Origin: Quillaja saponaria
Lineage: Eukaryota; Streptophyta; Magnoliopsida; Fabales; Quillajaceae
NCBI GenBank assembly: GCA_029379385.1
Contig: CM055608.1
Span: 21,822,350-21,886,349 of the forward strand
Length of the DNA: 64,000 bases
Reading direction: 5' to 3'
A program made the translations under genes and the position numbers. Shown in pieces: positions 1 through 10,766 of the stretch. The notes under the pieces are model-generated. The model ran no database searches. It had not been told where the DNA came from and saw nothing but the letters and a program-made list of their open reading frames with translations. Position 1 is the stretch's first letter. The number at the start of each line of letters is the position of its first letter.

Positions 1-1231
1 TATCTCTAATAATTGACTAGCGTAACCTATCATAGGTTTTCTTTAGGTCTTCCTTAATAACCATAAAATGAGACTTACCTTTCAATTGTCTAATGGAATA
101 AAGAAATTCCTAAATGATAATTATGTTGTCTTGGATCGGTCTACTGGGAACGAAGTTCACTTGGTTAGGAGAGACAACTTGGGCCATGATGCCTTTGAGT
201 CTATTCATAAGGATCTTTGGTAACAATTTATAAACGCAGAGACTGATTGGTTGAAAATAAGCAATATTGACCGGATAATCAATCTTTAGGATAATAGTGA
301 TATAAGTATTGTTTACACTTTTTAAGGAACTTGAATCCAAAAAGCAATCCTTAACAAATTGGCATACCAAATTGCCAACAGTTTGCCATTGAGATTGGTA
401 GAAAACCACATGAAACCCATCTGGACTAAGAACTTTAAAAGGATGCATATTATAAAGCTCGCTTGATCTCCGAGTCATCTACTGACACATTTAACCATCT
501 CATGTCTTCTTCAAAATAACAGGAAAGGTACGAGTAGTATTTAAACATGGCCGAACAACTTCCTCCTCATGAAATAAAGAATGGTAATAATTTCGTGCAA
601 TTACTTTAAGGTCATCCTAGTTATCCACCCATTGCCTATTGTTATCTTGTAAAACCAAAAATATGTTGCTTTGTCGCCTATTGGTTGCAATAGTGTGAAA
701 GAACCTGGTATTTTGGTCTCCATACACTACTTACTTACTCTATGACTTTTGAAACCAAGCTAACTCCTCCTATTGCAAAATGGAGAAGAGTTCATGGTGG
801 ACTTCTAACTCCAACCGAAGCAAATGGCCGTTAGTTGAATATTCCATGGCTCTACCTGGATCCCTTGGAGACGTGCCATGGCCCTTTGCTTTTGCATAGC
901 TAAATTTCCAAATGTATGGTAATTGTACTTTTTCAAAGGGTCAACCATATTGTCAAGCATAGCCTTCATAGGAGCATTCTGATCCCAATGTTGGGATATG
1001 AAGTTGGGGAAATCATGGTTGGTAAGCCACATTGCCTCGAAACGAAATAGTTGAGCCAAAATAGTACTTCCAATGCCTTCTATATTAAGCATCAAAATGT
1101 TATGATCTGATTTAAAATAAGAGAGACTCTAGATAATAGGAGAATTGTGTATAGAAACCTATTAGGAATTAGCTACAACTCGATCCAAATGTTTAAAAAC
1201 TTGGTCATAAGCTCCCCTTTTAGCTTATTTA
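1..1231 (-). pseudogene. LINE ORF2 continuation: linker and reverse transcriptase N-terminus
   Basis: From 1231 downward on the minus strand the sequence reads a FKHLDRVVAN motif (end of the endonuclease), then the linker region with RFEAMWLTNHDFPNFI and KKYNYHTFGNLA (805-1095), then the RT start with SPDGFHVVFYQ, YFQPISLC and SPNQVNFVP (110-478). These are the first motifs of the LINE RT. Stops separate the segments. The catalytic FADD box is not reached before the window edge. Confidence 0.85.
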
Positions 1232-1607
1232 TGACACAACAGAATTATGAAAGAACCTAAGTTAGCATAAAACTAAGCTTAGAAAAGATTATCACAAGAC
1301 TAAATCTTTAAGGAATAAATTAGAATCCACTAGTAGAATATCAAAACACCATTAGGTATAAACTTTTATGATAGAAAATGCCTTTTACAAACTAGCAAAG
1401 ATTCCTAATAAAAGACTAACTCTTAATTAATAAGAAATATTAAAAAAAAGGATAACTTATAATAAAATACTAACTTATAATAAAATACTAAAGTGATAAC
1501 TCCTATTAAATAGAAAATACTAAAGCCTAAGCCTACGACTTGCTCTTTTCTTCTTCTTGCTTCTGTTTTGATGCTCTAAGAATTCCTTAGCCTTAAGTTC
1601 TGCATTA
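1232..1607 (-). repeat. 3' LTR of Ty3 copy 1
   Basis: On the plus strand it begins TGACACAACAG and ends near TGCATTA. It matches the LTR at 3670-4118 along its length but lacks about 75 bp in the middle (the segment around CTTGCTCAGCAAGC). The stop codon of the pol ORF (1520) lies inside this LTR. Confidence 0.85.
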
Positions 1608-3675
1608 GTCTCCTCCACTTGGAAAAAACTTGTCCTCGAGTTAATATCAGGATAAAGAGGGTCCTCTTCAGCATGAAACTCGAATAAATCAGCCACATTG
1701 AATGTCCTTGAAGTCCCAATTTCTTTGACCTTCTCCTTCAATACCTCGCTTTCTCTAGGATTCATGTGATAATGAGGCATATTAGGAAGCTTAACACCTA
1801 GAACAAGATCTATATGGTGCTGGATATCTGTCATTGGAGGTAACTCATCTGGTAAATCAGATTGTATTAGGTTTGAAAAATCCTCTAACAATGGTTGCAC
1901 CTCTCTAGGCATTTCACTTTTTTTTTCTTCTTTGCCTAACAACACTTCCTTAACTACAACAGCAAAGATTTCCTTTGCTTCTTTTGTTGTTCTTTCAAAT
2001 TCTCCCTTGGTTTTGACAATAAAGACCAAAGTTTTACCCTCTACTTTAGAAGTTTTAGGTAGTTCTTGAGTCTCTGTTGTCGGTCTCATAGCAATCTTGA
2101 AACCATTCCATATGAATAAGTAGATATTATCTATACCTTTATGCATAGCATCCACATCATATTGCCAAGGTATACCCAATAATACATGGCTAGCATCCAT
2201 GTCAACAACATCACACAATACTTTGTTTTTATAGTACCTCGTAATAGAAATTGGTATCAAACAAGTTATGGTTACCTTTACAGAGGGTCCTTTCTTGATC
2301 CAACCAATAGAATATGGTTGCGGATGAGTTTTTGTAGGTAGCTTCATATAGTCCACCAACTGTTTGGCAACTATATTCTCTCACTACCATTATCAACTAT
2401 CACTTTGCACACTTTTCCTCCAATAGTGCAGAAAGATTTAAAGATGTTCCTCCTATACAGCGGTTATTCTTCCTATGAGTATACAATAACCTCCTAACAA
2501 TATACACATACTCCTCTCCTGTTTCAGCAGCAACTTTTGTCCTATCATATTCTTCAATTTCATCAATATCCTCATGTAAATTCCCTTCATTCTCTACTAG
2601 ATTTACCCTCCTTCTCTCGGGATAGTTATTAGACAGATGTCCAGGCTGTCTACACCTAAAAAAAACCCTCATATTTGGTGGAGTATAAGGATTAAAATTT
2701 TTAAGAGTTTTTTTTCCACTAGTAGTTGCTACTGCCCTTTTCCCCCCTGTATTAGGAGCTTCTCGGACTTGCCTTGGTTGATCTAATTGTATATTTCTTC
2801 TATTATTAATTGCTGGTTATATGTACTCTAGATAAGTTCTAGCTCTCTCGGTCTTACTTGAAGAACTCTCCAATGATTCAGCCTTCAAAACAGTATTATA
2901 AGCTTAATCAACTCTTCAATAAACTTGTAAGCTTATCTTCTCCTTGATTGAGGGCTTCAATCCACTAATAAACCTTACTACTTTCTTATTTTTAGGTTCC
3001 CTGTAGTTTGTTCTAGTTGACAAACTCATATAATCTATCACTATTTTGCTGCATTGGGTACAATTTTGATACATTTGGAAGAGGTGCTGCTCATAATCAG
3101 GTGACAGAAACCTTTCCATTAAAAGTTACTTCGTCTTCCTCCATTGTCTTACTAGACTATTCCCCTTTCTCTGTCTATCCCTTTGCAAATTATTCCACCA
3201 TACAGCTGGCCCACTTTTTCGAGAAAGCCTTCAATATTTAAATTTTCATTGAAGCTTGGAATCTCATCTTTCACTTTATAGTCTTCAAACTCTCTATTCC
3301 TTCTTCCTTGTTACTGCCCATAATATCCATACCCTCAAACCTCTTCATCTGAATCTCTTCCTTGGAAATATGGTTGGACAAGTGTTGGAATTTGTTGGAC
3401 AAGTGCTTGGTTTTGCCTATTTTGCATAGGTTTTTGAGGCATACGCCTATTAATAGGTTACTCTATTGGCAGGCCACTCTCCTTCCTTGCTCCCTATTAA
3501 TTACTGCTGCTCCTTTATTAAAATCAACCCTCAACTGTTCTAGAGCCCCCAAAATCTGGTTTATTTGCCCTTGAATAGTCTCAGTTGCTTGTTTTTTGCT
3601 TGCCAAATATTCTCTAACCCACGATATTTTCGTTGGCCATTCAGTCAGGAAAGCTGCTCTGATACTAATTGACAC
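1520..3675 (-). pseudogene. gag-pol remnants of Ty3 copy 1
   Basis: From high to low coordinates: gag N-terminus (3463-3675, QGQINQILGALEQLRVDFN), gag core (2916-3119, [13 protein letters not shown]), a zinc knuckle with C-x2-C broken to FRCRQPGHLSNNY (about 2640), then protease-to-RT linker (1520-2359, YKNKVLCDVVDMDASHVLLG and the RT start MNPRESEVLKEKV). It then joins directly to the pol C-terminus (TFNVADLFEFHAEED, ending RRLRL). No RT catalytic box, RNase H or integrase core remains, so the copy is dead. Confidence 0.85.
3656..3667 (-). other. Primer binding site, tRNA-iMet
   Basis: Minus strand TAGTATCAGAGC, one mismatch from the plant consensus TGGTATCAGAGC, two bases inside the 5' LTR. 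This orients the element on the minus strand. Confidence 0.85.
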
Positions 3676-4118
3676 AACGGAATTATGAAAGAACTTAAGC
3701 TAGCATAAAACTAAGCTTAGAAAAGATTAGGACAAGACTAAATCTTTAAGGATTAAACTGGAATCTACTAGTAGAATATTAAAACACCTCTAGGTATAAA
3801 CTTTTATGATAAAAACTGCCTTTTACAAACTAGCAAAGCTTGTCTTTTATAAAAAGCCAGGAGAAATCCTAAGAGACTAAAGATACTTGCTCAGCAAGCA
3901 AAGATTCATAATAAAAGACTAACTCCTAATTAATAGGAAATATTAAAAAAAGAAAAGAAAAGGTAACTTCTAAGAAAATACTAACTCCTAATAAAATACT
4001 AAAGTGATAACTCCTATTAAATAGAATATACTAAAGCCTAAGCCTATGACTTACTCTTTTCTTCTTCTTGCTTCTATTTTGATGCTATAGGAATTCCTCT
4101 ACCCTAAGTTCTGCATCA
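3670..4118 (-). repeat. 5' LTR of Ty3 copy 1
   Basis: 449 bp, plus-strand ends TGACACAACGG and TTCTGCATCA, so TG...CA. Near-identical in layout to the LTRs at 1232, 23492 and 27179. The left edge is fixed by the adjacent PBS. Confidence 0.88.
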
Positions 4119-4560
4119 CTTTTCAAGTAAATTTATCTCATTTAGACCCTAAATCTAGTAAAGTGCAGTCCTCAATCCAACTACACAACTGGTTGCATTT
4201 CCCTAAGTTTACTGGAATACCTCCACACTTTGCACTATAGCTAGAAATCTCATTAAAGTCACCCACCATGCACCACGATTCATTAATACCTTGTGAAAGC
4301 AGTGCATGAATTGTGAAATGGAGTGACATAAACCCAAATTTGCTTTCATAAAATTTCACATTATCCAAATACCACCAAAAAAACTAGTAGCTTTTTATAA
4401 CAAACTTAGGAAAACCTATCTTTCGAATAACTTTTTCTCCATTAATATGTGATTCAAGTAACACTAATATATCTGGCTTATGCACCTGCAATAATGTTTT
4501 CACCACACTTATGAAGTTGGTACTCTCACCTTCATTATAATTCCAAGATAAAATGATCAT
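4119..4560 (-). pseudogene. LINE ORF2 N-terminal part: AP-type endonuclease
   Basis: The minus-strand ATG at 4560 opens MIILSWNYNEGE, the usual start of plant LINE ORF2 (consensus like MNILSWNCRG), followed by KPDILVLLESHINGE and, near 4250, WCMVGDFNEI, which carries the catalytic-site Asp/Asn of the exonuclease-endonuclease-phosphatase fold. This domain nicks target DNA for target-primed reverse transcription. A stop follows the SY motif near 4388 and another follows the LDLGSK motif at 4138. Coding stops at 4118, where the Ty3 LTR begins; the rest of ORF2 is at 1-1231. Confidence 0.85.
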
Positions 4561-4599
4561 TTATAAAATAATGAAAAGTCCATCCACCAACTTTTTGAC

Positions 4600-6350
4600 T
4601 AAAACTATCAACTTTGCTTCCTACACTACTCCCATCAAGAACCATGCCATCAAAAATAGCATCCACTCTAGCATCTTGCAACAACCCTTTAACTGCTTGG
4701 TGAGCTTGTAATTATTCTTTCACGAGTTCCTTTTCACAAATTTTCACATCAAGTGGCTTTGGGTGATGGTCTAAATTATTCTTTTTGGCCTGAGAAGTAT
4801 AATGAGGATCTCAAACTAAGGTATCACCAAGGTGAGGAGGGTAGGTTGAGCTAACATGAGTGATTTGGATCTCTTAGGAGTTACCGTCCATTATCTCCAT
4901 ATGCTTTGTGAAATAACTCTTCCCTTGTTCAACTTGGTACCTCAGGCTGAGATTATTCTAAACTGTATTATCCTTAGCCAATTCTGAACTCCTATTTTCT
5001 TTTATTGTAGCATGCCCAAGCCCATTTTGTTTGGGACCTACATCAGCTTCTTTATTTGGTCGTGGAGTATCCCCTCGAAAGCATGTAATAGGTATCACCT
5101 TCAATTAACACTTGATTAGAGCCTTTGTTTTTATGACCTTTAGAGGATGAAGGATTTTCCTTAAATTGCCGATTGACTTTCATGATTTCCTACTCCTTCT
5201 CCAAAGAATCCAAATCATGCAGAATTTCAAAATAGGACCTATGATCTTAGGAGCCTGATTACCACATTGATTGGTATTAATTGCCTTCCTTTCATCCTTG
5301 CTCCTACTTTCCTCCCAAATTATAAAACAACCCTTTGCTTTAACTGGTTTCCAACACACGGACGTTGTATTTAGAGATCATAGTGTTATTTGAGACTTTG
5401 CTCTTTACCAAACAATAATCAAATCATGCATGAGAACTTCTGCTTCTATCATGGGATCTTGTCGTGCATTTGTTGCCTTATCTTCTTATGAACACAGCTC
5501 AGCAGTATGGCTATAGAGGCCATATTTATAAGGAACTAAGTATATCCCTTCATATTCAATATGGGGTGTTTATTTTTGGATCCTATACCAAGAAACTAGA
5601 GGTTTTGGTAGATTAATCTAAATACAAACCCTCACAAAGTTTCCTCGGTCTGCTTTACTTGTGGTTGCATCATATTTAATTGATCTCCCAATTCTTTGAG
5701 CTAAATGCGTGAGGAACTTCTCATCATTATATTGTATAGCAACGCTAGGAAAACAAACCCATAAAGTCATTTTATTCAGATTTTCCATCATAGGTTTATA
5801 GTTATACTCCCATGTTTTTGTATTGTTAGGTAATTATCCATAATCATCTAAGGCCCCCCTTTCAAGATAGATTCCAAATAAGCTGTCTGTGAAAACCTAA
5901 CTAGGAAAAACTTGTTTCTAACATCAATCACCTTAAGCACTCATTGTGGCTTCCAAATTTGAAAAAGTTTCTTGCAAAGAAAGTTGTAGCCTATTTTTTT
6001 CCGTAGCATTCTAATCATAAGTGACTTTTGCCATGGTAATCTCAATCTTGTCTTCTCTGCCTTGGTTAATAGAATATCCGGGCATTCCCTACTGTCAGAC
6101 TAGTTTTCATTACCAACATCATCACACTGTTAAGGTCCTAATCCTCAGCATTCGACTCTTGACTTTTGACGCCCATTCCTTTGTTCACTATATCGCCTCC
6201 TATAACAGAGTCCTTGTATGAAATCTAACCATTGATCGCCCCTTCCAAGCGAGGATAATCAATTCTTAGCCCTGTAGCCTCTTTAATACCCATCTTAACA
6301 TTCATGTTGCTCCGTTGGAGGAAATCCACCTCTTCTACAAACCATCCTTG
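4600..6350 (-). pseudogene. LINE ORF1 remnant with DUF4283-like domain
   Basis: Minus-strand translation between about 6030 and 5550 reads through a DUF4283-type pattern: a start resembling RKIGYNFLCKKLFQIWKPQ, then a FFLVRFSQ stretch, a GGP*MIMDNYLTIQ stretch, MTLWVCFPSVAIQYND and RGNFVRVC. Plant LINE ORF1 proteins carry this RNA-binding-like domain ahead of a zinc knuckle. The reading is interrupted by stops (one falls in the GGPWM-like motif) and shifts frame further downstream, so exact ends are not definable. It sits directly upstream of ORF2, as expected for the element. Confidence 0.7.
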
Positions 6351-6412
6351 ATTTTCCTTTTTATTGCTTTTATTCACCTTTCTTATCTTTAGATCTTCTT
6401 CTTCACGATAGA

Positions 6413-6784
6413 GAAAAAAAAAAAAAAAAAAAAAGATTATCTCTAGTTAAGCCCTTTTCTCTCTTTTTTTTTTAGTTAATTATTGTGCGGAGAAAAATTT
6501 CATTCTACATGTAGTGTTAACCTGCAAATGTAAAACAAAAGATTATATCATATTCTAAGTACATTCAATGCTTCCAAGAAGTTAAACCATACATAACATA
6601 TTAGGATAAAAATCTAATAATGCACAAATCCAATATTTAGTATAAAAAAGACATAAAAAAAAAATCAACTATTTTAGGGTGTGTTTGAAACAAATCTAAA
6701 AAGAGTTCAATTTAATTCAATTGATTTTTGGTATCTATGTCAGCCTTGCCGATAGGAAATTTGGTGAACCAACATATTATACTG
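6413..6784. other. AT-rich spacer left of the composite element
   Basis: An A-run at 6413-6434, then AT-rich DNA. Around 6676 the sequence GGGTGTGTTTGAAACAAATC resembles the end of a plant MITE; see findings. No gene is visible. Confidence 0.5.
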
Positions 6785-7034
6785 TGTTAGATACTTTTCA
6801 TAGCCAAGTGTGTAATTGTAATTGTAGTATATTAGTGAGGTTAATTCTATCTTTACAAGTCTGGTTAGTTAAAGCCAAACACATATCAGAGGTTAAGGTC
6901 TCTATTGTTTTTGTCCATAATTTTGAATGAACTCTATCCTCCTTCCTCTTGGATTCTCTCTGCTTTCTTTTTCTGATTCTATCATTTTCTCTTTATTTTA
7001 TCAAATTCTCTAAATTACCGATATATATCTAACA
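6785..7034 (+). repeat. 5' LTR, copia type
   Basis: Ends TGTTAGATA and TATCTAACA form a 9-bp terminal inverted repeat. It aligns throughout with 40468-40730. Confidence 0.88.
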
Positions 7035-7037
7035 AAT

Positions 7038-7049
7038 TGGTATCAGAGC
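7038..7049 (+). other. Primer binding site, tRNA-iMet
   Basis: TGGTATCAGAGC, an exact match to the plant initiator-Met PBS, three bases after the LTR end. It proves the 6785 repeat is a 5' LTR and not a solo LTR. Confidence 0.92.
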
Positions 7050-7179
7050 CCCCTTCTTGGCCATTGATTAACAATTGCAAAGCTTCAGACTTGTCATCAA
7101 TGACGAACGTCTACAGGCACAATCCAAAATTCAATCATCATGGAATGGCTGGTTGATCTAGTTTTGATGTAATTAATTC
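7050..7179 (+). other. Leader of the composite element, interrupted
   Basis: 130 bases between the PBS and the next insertion. A short reading frame MTNVYRHNPKFNHHG begins at 7100, but I cannot match it to a copia gag with confidence. The sequence is cut at 7180 by the Tat-like gypsy remnant. Confidence 0.4.
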
Positions 7180-7499
7180 TGTTAAATCTTGATATGACTA
7201 GACTAAATTGGCACCACAGATGTCAACTCACTTATCGTATAAGTCTATAAAATAGAAAACAAGGTGACCGAGTAATACCTGAAAGCACTCTGATGCTTAT
7301 GCCAGATTTAATTAAGAGAATATATATATCGAAGTCTAAAAAAACCGCCATGTGTATAGCCAACTGTATAGTTAGTTACTTAACTTAGAATGCCATGTGT
7401 TACATTATGATTGGGTGGTGTAATATATGGTAATATCACTAGTCCCCTAAAAAAATTAGTTCAAAAAGTTGAACTTTACAATGTTAGTAAGGCACCCGG

Positions 7500-7592
7500 T
7501 GGTAAGGCATCAGGGGTAGGGCGCCAGGTATCAGGTTAGGGGCCAAAGGTAGGGTGTTAGGGTTAGAGCGTTAGGGGTAGGGTGTAGGGCAA
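7500..7592. repeat. G-rich degenerate GGTAGGG/TTAGGG-like tract
   Basis: Irregular repeats of GTAAGGC, GGGTAGGG and GGTTAG in the LTR of the Tat-like remnant. They are not a telomeric array: spacing and sequence vary. Confidence 0.5.
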
Positions 7593-7791
7593 GCAAAATG
7601 CGAGGCTGCTGGTTGAGCAAAATGCATGATTAACCGGTCGAGCAAAATGCATGACCGGCTGGTTGAGCGAAATGATAGACTGACTGGATAAGCAAAGTGG
7701 GAGACCGAATGGTTGAGCAAAATGGGAGACCGAATGGTTAAGCAAAATGGTTAGACGATCGAGCAAGCAAATTGGGAGACCGGCTGGTAGA
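7593..7791. repeat. 25-bp minisatellite, about 8 imperfect units
   Basis: Units begin GCAAAATG and end near CTGGTTGA or CGAATGGTTAA, for example GCAAAATGCATGACCGGCTG. Eight units of 24-25 bp fill 199 bp. The array lies within the left LTR of the Tat-like remnant. Confidence 0.8.
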
Positions 7792-9454
7792 TTACATGAA
7801 CCTACTTGGCCAGTCTCTTCGATCCTTATCACTTCTTCAGTCCCCATTATTTCCTTCCTATGGCATATCAACCTTACTTCATTGTATTATGACTGGTTGG
7901 TCACTTGCTCCCTGTGGTCAGTTAGTCACTTACTTATTTTCTCATCCTTCAAAAGCTTTTCTTCTACCTAAGCTAAAACTCAAGTCCCTCCAACATTTTT
8001 TCTCATCTTGTCATTAACACCGGACGATCAATTATCCAACTTATAAAAAAAAAAAAAAAAAATAGTAATCGACAGAATCTCATTAGGAGTCATCAAAATG
8101 ACTGTTTTGAATTGTCTAGTGGATCATATGAAATACCTGGCAGAGGATGAGAAGAACTGATACTCCATGTAGTTGTTCTATGTATTAACCTGATCAGGCT
8201 TGTACTTATGCATTTTGTATTCTTTGATAGGAGATATGTACTATGGTATGCTTATTTACATTTTGTTAAACTTGGCGCTTCCCTTATGAGATCACTATTT
8301 TAGGTATCATACGTTTATGTTGTACCTTGGGCATTTTTCATACGGGGCTCTTATATTATATTGTTGAGTTTGGATGGCATATTTTGCCACTTTCCTTTTA
8401 CCTTGTTTGCAGTTTGTTTGCTGAAATATTTTTTATCAAGGCATTGGCTTTTTAGCCAATCTTGCTCGCCCTTTGGTTATGAAAATGCCTTTGTCCAAGA
8501 GTTAGCTTTTTAGCCCATGCTTGCCTTTTGTCCAGGCATTGGCTTCTTAGCCTCGCTTTGAGTAATATTTGTAAAAACTCAAGAATATTTGTTGATATTT
8601 TAGCTTCGTTGCCTGGGTGATTTGCCTGGGCACCAGCTTTATAGCTTGTGCTACCCACTCCAAGTGTGATTATAGGCATTTTAATCATGTATCATATTCT
8701 CGGGCTCTCTTTCTAGGTTAAGTGAAAACCCGTTATCTTTGGCAATTTAATATCCGAGAAGCTCCTGTTTGATAAACAAGGAGAGCTGAATAGCTGCTTA
8801 CGCATTTTCTTGTGGTCGAGTTATTTTATTAGAACCTTTATAGGGAAGAGAGACATATTGGATGCCACTCCTCCCAAAGATTGTACAGCTAAAAAAACTA
8901 TTTTTTAATTTGCTTGGTCAGTATTTTGGAGCTTAAATAGGTATGCATCTTCATGATTTTAGAATTGTAAACAGTAATTTTTGCATGGCATAAAGTTAAA
9001 GTCGCTGTATAGTGCTAGTGAACACAATTTTATTAGAAAATATAAAATATATTAAACTAAGAAGCATAAATGAACTTGTTACATATAGTACTTTATGTGA
9101 GGTTGGGCATTCTACTTGTGTGATAATGCACGGTAGTGTTCATCAATCATACGGTATGTGCCCGATAGGATGTTCCACCCGCCACCAGCCCACTAAACTT
9201 TCAATAAATGGTGGTAATGGTGGGGGTTCTTTTTTCCCGCCTAGTCTTTTGGTCATCCTTTCTAGGCTTTGACCTTCTTCCAAAATCGATTTTCGTTTTC
9301 CTGCCTTCTTTATCGCATTCCATTTCAATTTCCTTTAGCCTGATCTCTTCTTCCCTCCATTTCTTGAGTATGCTCTTTAAGGTAGCCTCGTTATATCAGT
9401 GTTTCAATTTCTTCTCTCAATATCTAACACTCATTGGTCATGTGACCATTACCC
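7792..9454 (-). other. LTR body and post-gag region of the Tat-like remnant
   Basis: No intact ORF. 8435-8660 contains repeated GCATTGGCTTNTTAGCC-like phrases. 9143-9330 on the minus strand carries the end of gag with the degraded Tat signature. An A-run lies at 8043-8061. The LTR/internal border cannot be placed. Confidence 0.45.
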
Positions 9455-10316
9455 CTAATATTTACTGTCATTTCTGCTAAAAAAATTTTCCTTCTTCCCC
9501 AACAGCCAACTGACATAATCCTTTTGCTCTATCGCCATAAGAACTATGGATTGAGGCTTATTCAAAACTTTATAGTTATCATATCTAGGTCTTGAAGGAG
9601 TTTTAGGTCTCCTATCTGATTTTGGGGAGTCTAGGCGTCGGGGGGAACCAGGAGAGTGTATTTGCCTATTCCCATATTGAAACTGTTCATCTGCTATAGT
9701 CTCTCCTGCCCCTTCTACTTTGATATGTTCCTCTGTCATTCTTAACATTTCTTCCACTATAGTTAGGGTCCTCTTGTTGAGCTCATATATAAATTGGGAA
9801 CTTCTTAAACTAATATTCAATGTTACCATCTCCACCTGAGGGTTGGTATCCCTTACATCTGGCATGCCAGTATTGAACCTAGCCATGAACTTCTTCAATA
9901 ACTCTCGTTTACCGTGCTTATTTATCAGCAAGTTTGAGTCATTCTTCTGCTACTTCTTGTTGGTTATGAAATGCCTCTTAAAGTACGATGCCAGTTGGTC
10001 AAAATTAAAGATCGACCAAAATGGGAGTCTTGCGAACTATTTTCGAGCTGTATCCCTTAAGGCCGAAGAAAATACTAGACACATCACCTGATCTGGAATC
10101 CCATGGAAAAGCAAAGGGATGTGAAGCTAGTAGCAAAGTCATCTAGGTCAGTCAAACCGTAATGCAATTCCAACATGGGCATCATACACAATGGGGGATG
10201 GGACAACTTATAACCCTATTTATGAATAGTGACTCCATGTTAGGGATAATCACATCCCGGACGTGCTTCTTTGTTTCATCTTGGTCGGTCAGTGGAGACT
10301 CATAGGGTGAAACCAT
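9455..10316 (-). pseudogene. Ty3/gypsy gag (retrotrans_gag) of the Tat-like remnant
   Basis: Minus-strand ATG at 10316 opens MVSPYESPLTDQDE. After frame changes the core motif region appears near 10050-9960 (a stretch like KDTARKWFASLPFWSIFNFD, then QLASYFKRHF), then RELLKKFMARFNTGMPDV and NPQVEMVTLNI (about 9900-9820). This is the capsid-forming retrotrans_gag fold. At least two frameshifts and several stops make it non-functional. The tail is basic and proline-rich (SPRRLDSPKSDRRPK). Confidence 0.75.
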
Positions 10317-10723
10317 AATTATTGCCCTTTCTTAACCTTTAAACCATTTCTCAGTTCGCCTATCTCCCTAAACAACTCCCTTCCCAGGCGGGGCCATATT
10401 TTAGTGTATGGTTAGTCTGCCTGGGACCTGTTTCTACCTTATGGAATGAGACTGTCCACCCGTTTCGGTAATGCTGCCACGATCCCCATCAACATTTCAA
10501 ATTAGCTTTGCATGATATAGGCGTCTAAGGTCTTTGGGGTCTCATCTACCTCCTGACGATAAGGGTTCCTACTACATCACCCCGTCGGTCCTTCTCAAAT
10601 GTCCTGGTAATTCTATCTCGACCATCCAATTTGGATGTCCTAACTTCGTTCCATTATGTGTCATATTGTTCGTATATTGGTTCAAGGTTCTTAAAAACTT
10701 AAAACTAAAATATTTTTAGTTTT

Positions 10724-10737
10724 CGCGGGTGACACCA
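10724..10737 (-). other. Possible primer binding site of the Tat-like remnant
   Basis: Minus strand TGGTGTCACCCGCG directly inside the residual 5' LTR. It begins TGG as a tRNA-primed site should, but I cannot assign the tRNA. Confidence 0.45.
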
Positions 10738-10766
10738 ATATTAAATCTTGATCTGACCAGACTGAC

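Larger units (their letters stand above)
1232..4118 (-). mobile_element. Ty3/gypsy retrotransposon copy 1, internally deleted
   Basis: Two direct repeats (1232-1607 and 3670-4118) bound gag and partial pol sequence on the minus strand. Next to the right-hand (5') LTR is an initiator-Met PBS. Most of RT, all of RNase H and most of integrase are missing: the ORF 1520-2359 jumps from the RT N-terminus straight to the C-terminal tail of pol. A close relative lies at 23492-27590. It is inserted in the LINE ORF2. No clear 5-bp target duplication remains. Confidence 0.88.
1..6412 (-). mobile_element. LINE (L1-like non-LTR retrotransposon), decayed, split by a Ty3 insertion
   Basis: Reading the minus strand from about 6.4 kb downward gives a DUF4283-like ORF1, then the ORF2 endonuclease (ATG at 4560) and, after a 2.9-kb interruption, the ORF2 linker and the start of the reverse transcriptase, which runs off the left edge. 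The interruption is the Ty3 copy at 1232-4118: the endonuclease reading breaks at 4119 and the ORF2 sequence that should follow resumes at 1231. Several stops and frameshifts are present in both ORFs, so it cannot be autonomous. The 5' limit is approximate and abuts an A-run at 6413-6434. Family assignment rests on the domain order, which is seen directly. Confidence 0.85.

Noticed and set aside
7038..7049. tRNA-iMet-like sequence as a tRNA gene
   Set aside because: Only 12 bases complementary to the tRNA 3' end, right after an LTR: it is a primer binding site.
7500..7592. Telomere-like GGGTTAG repeats
   Set aside because: Irregular and short, inside a retroelement LTR; not an interstitial telomere array.
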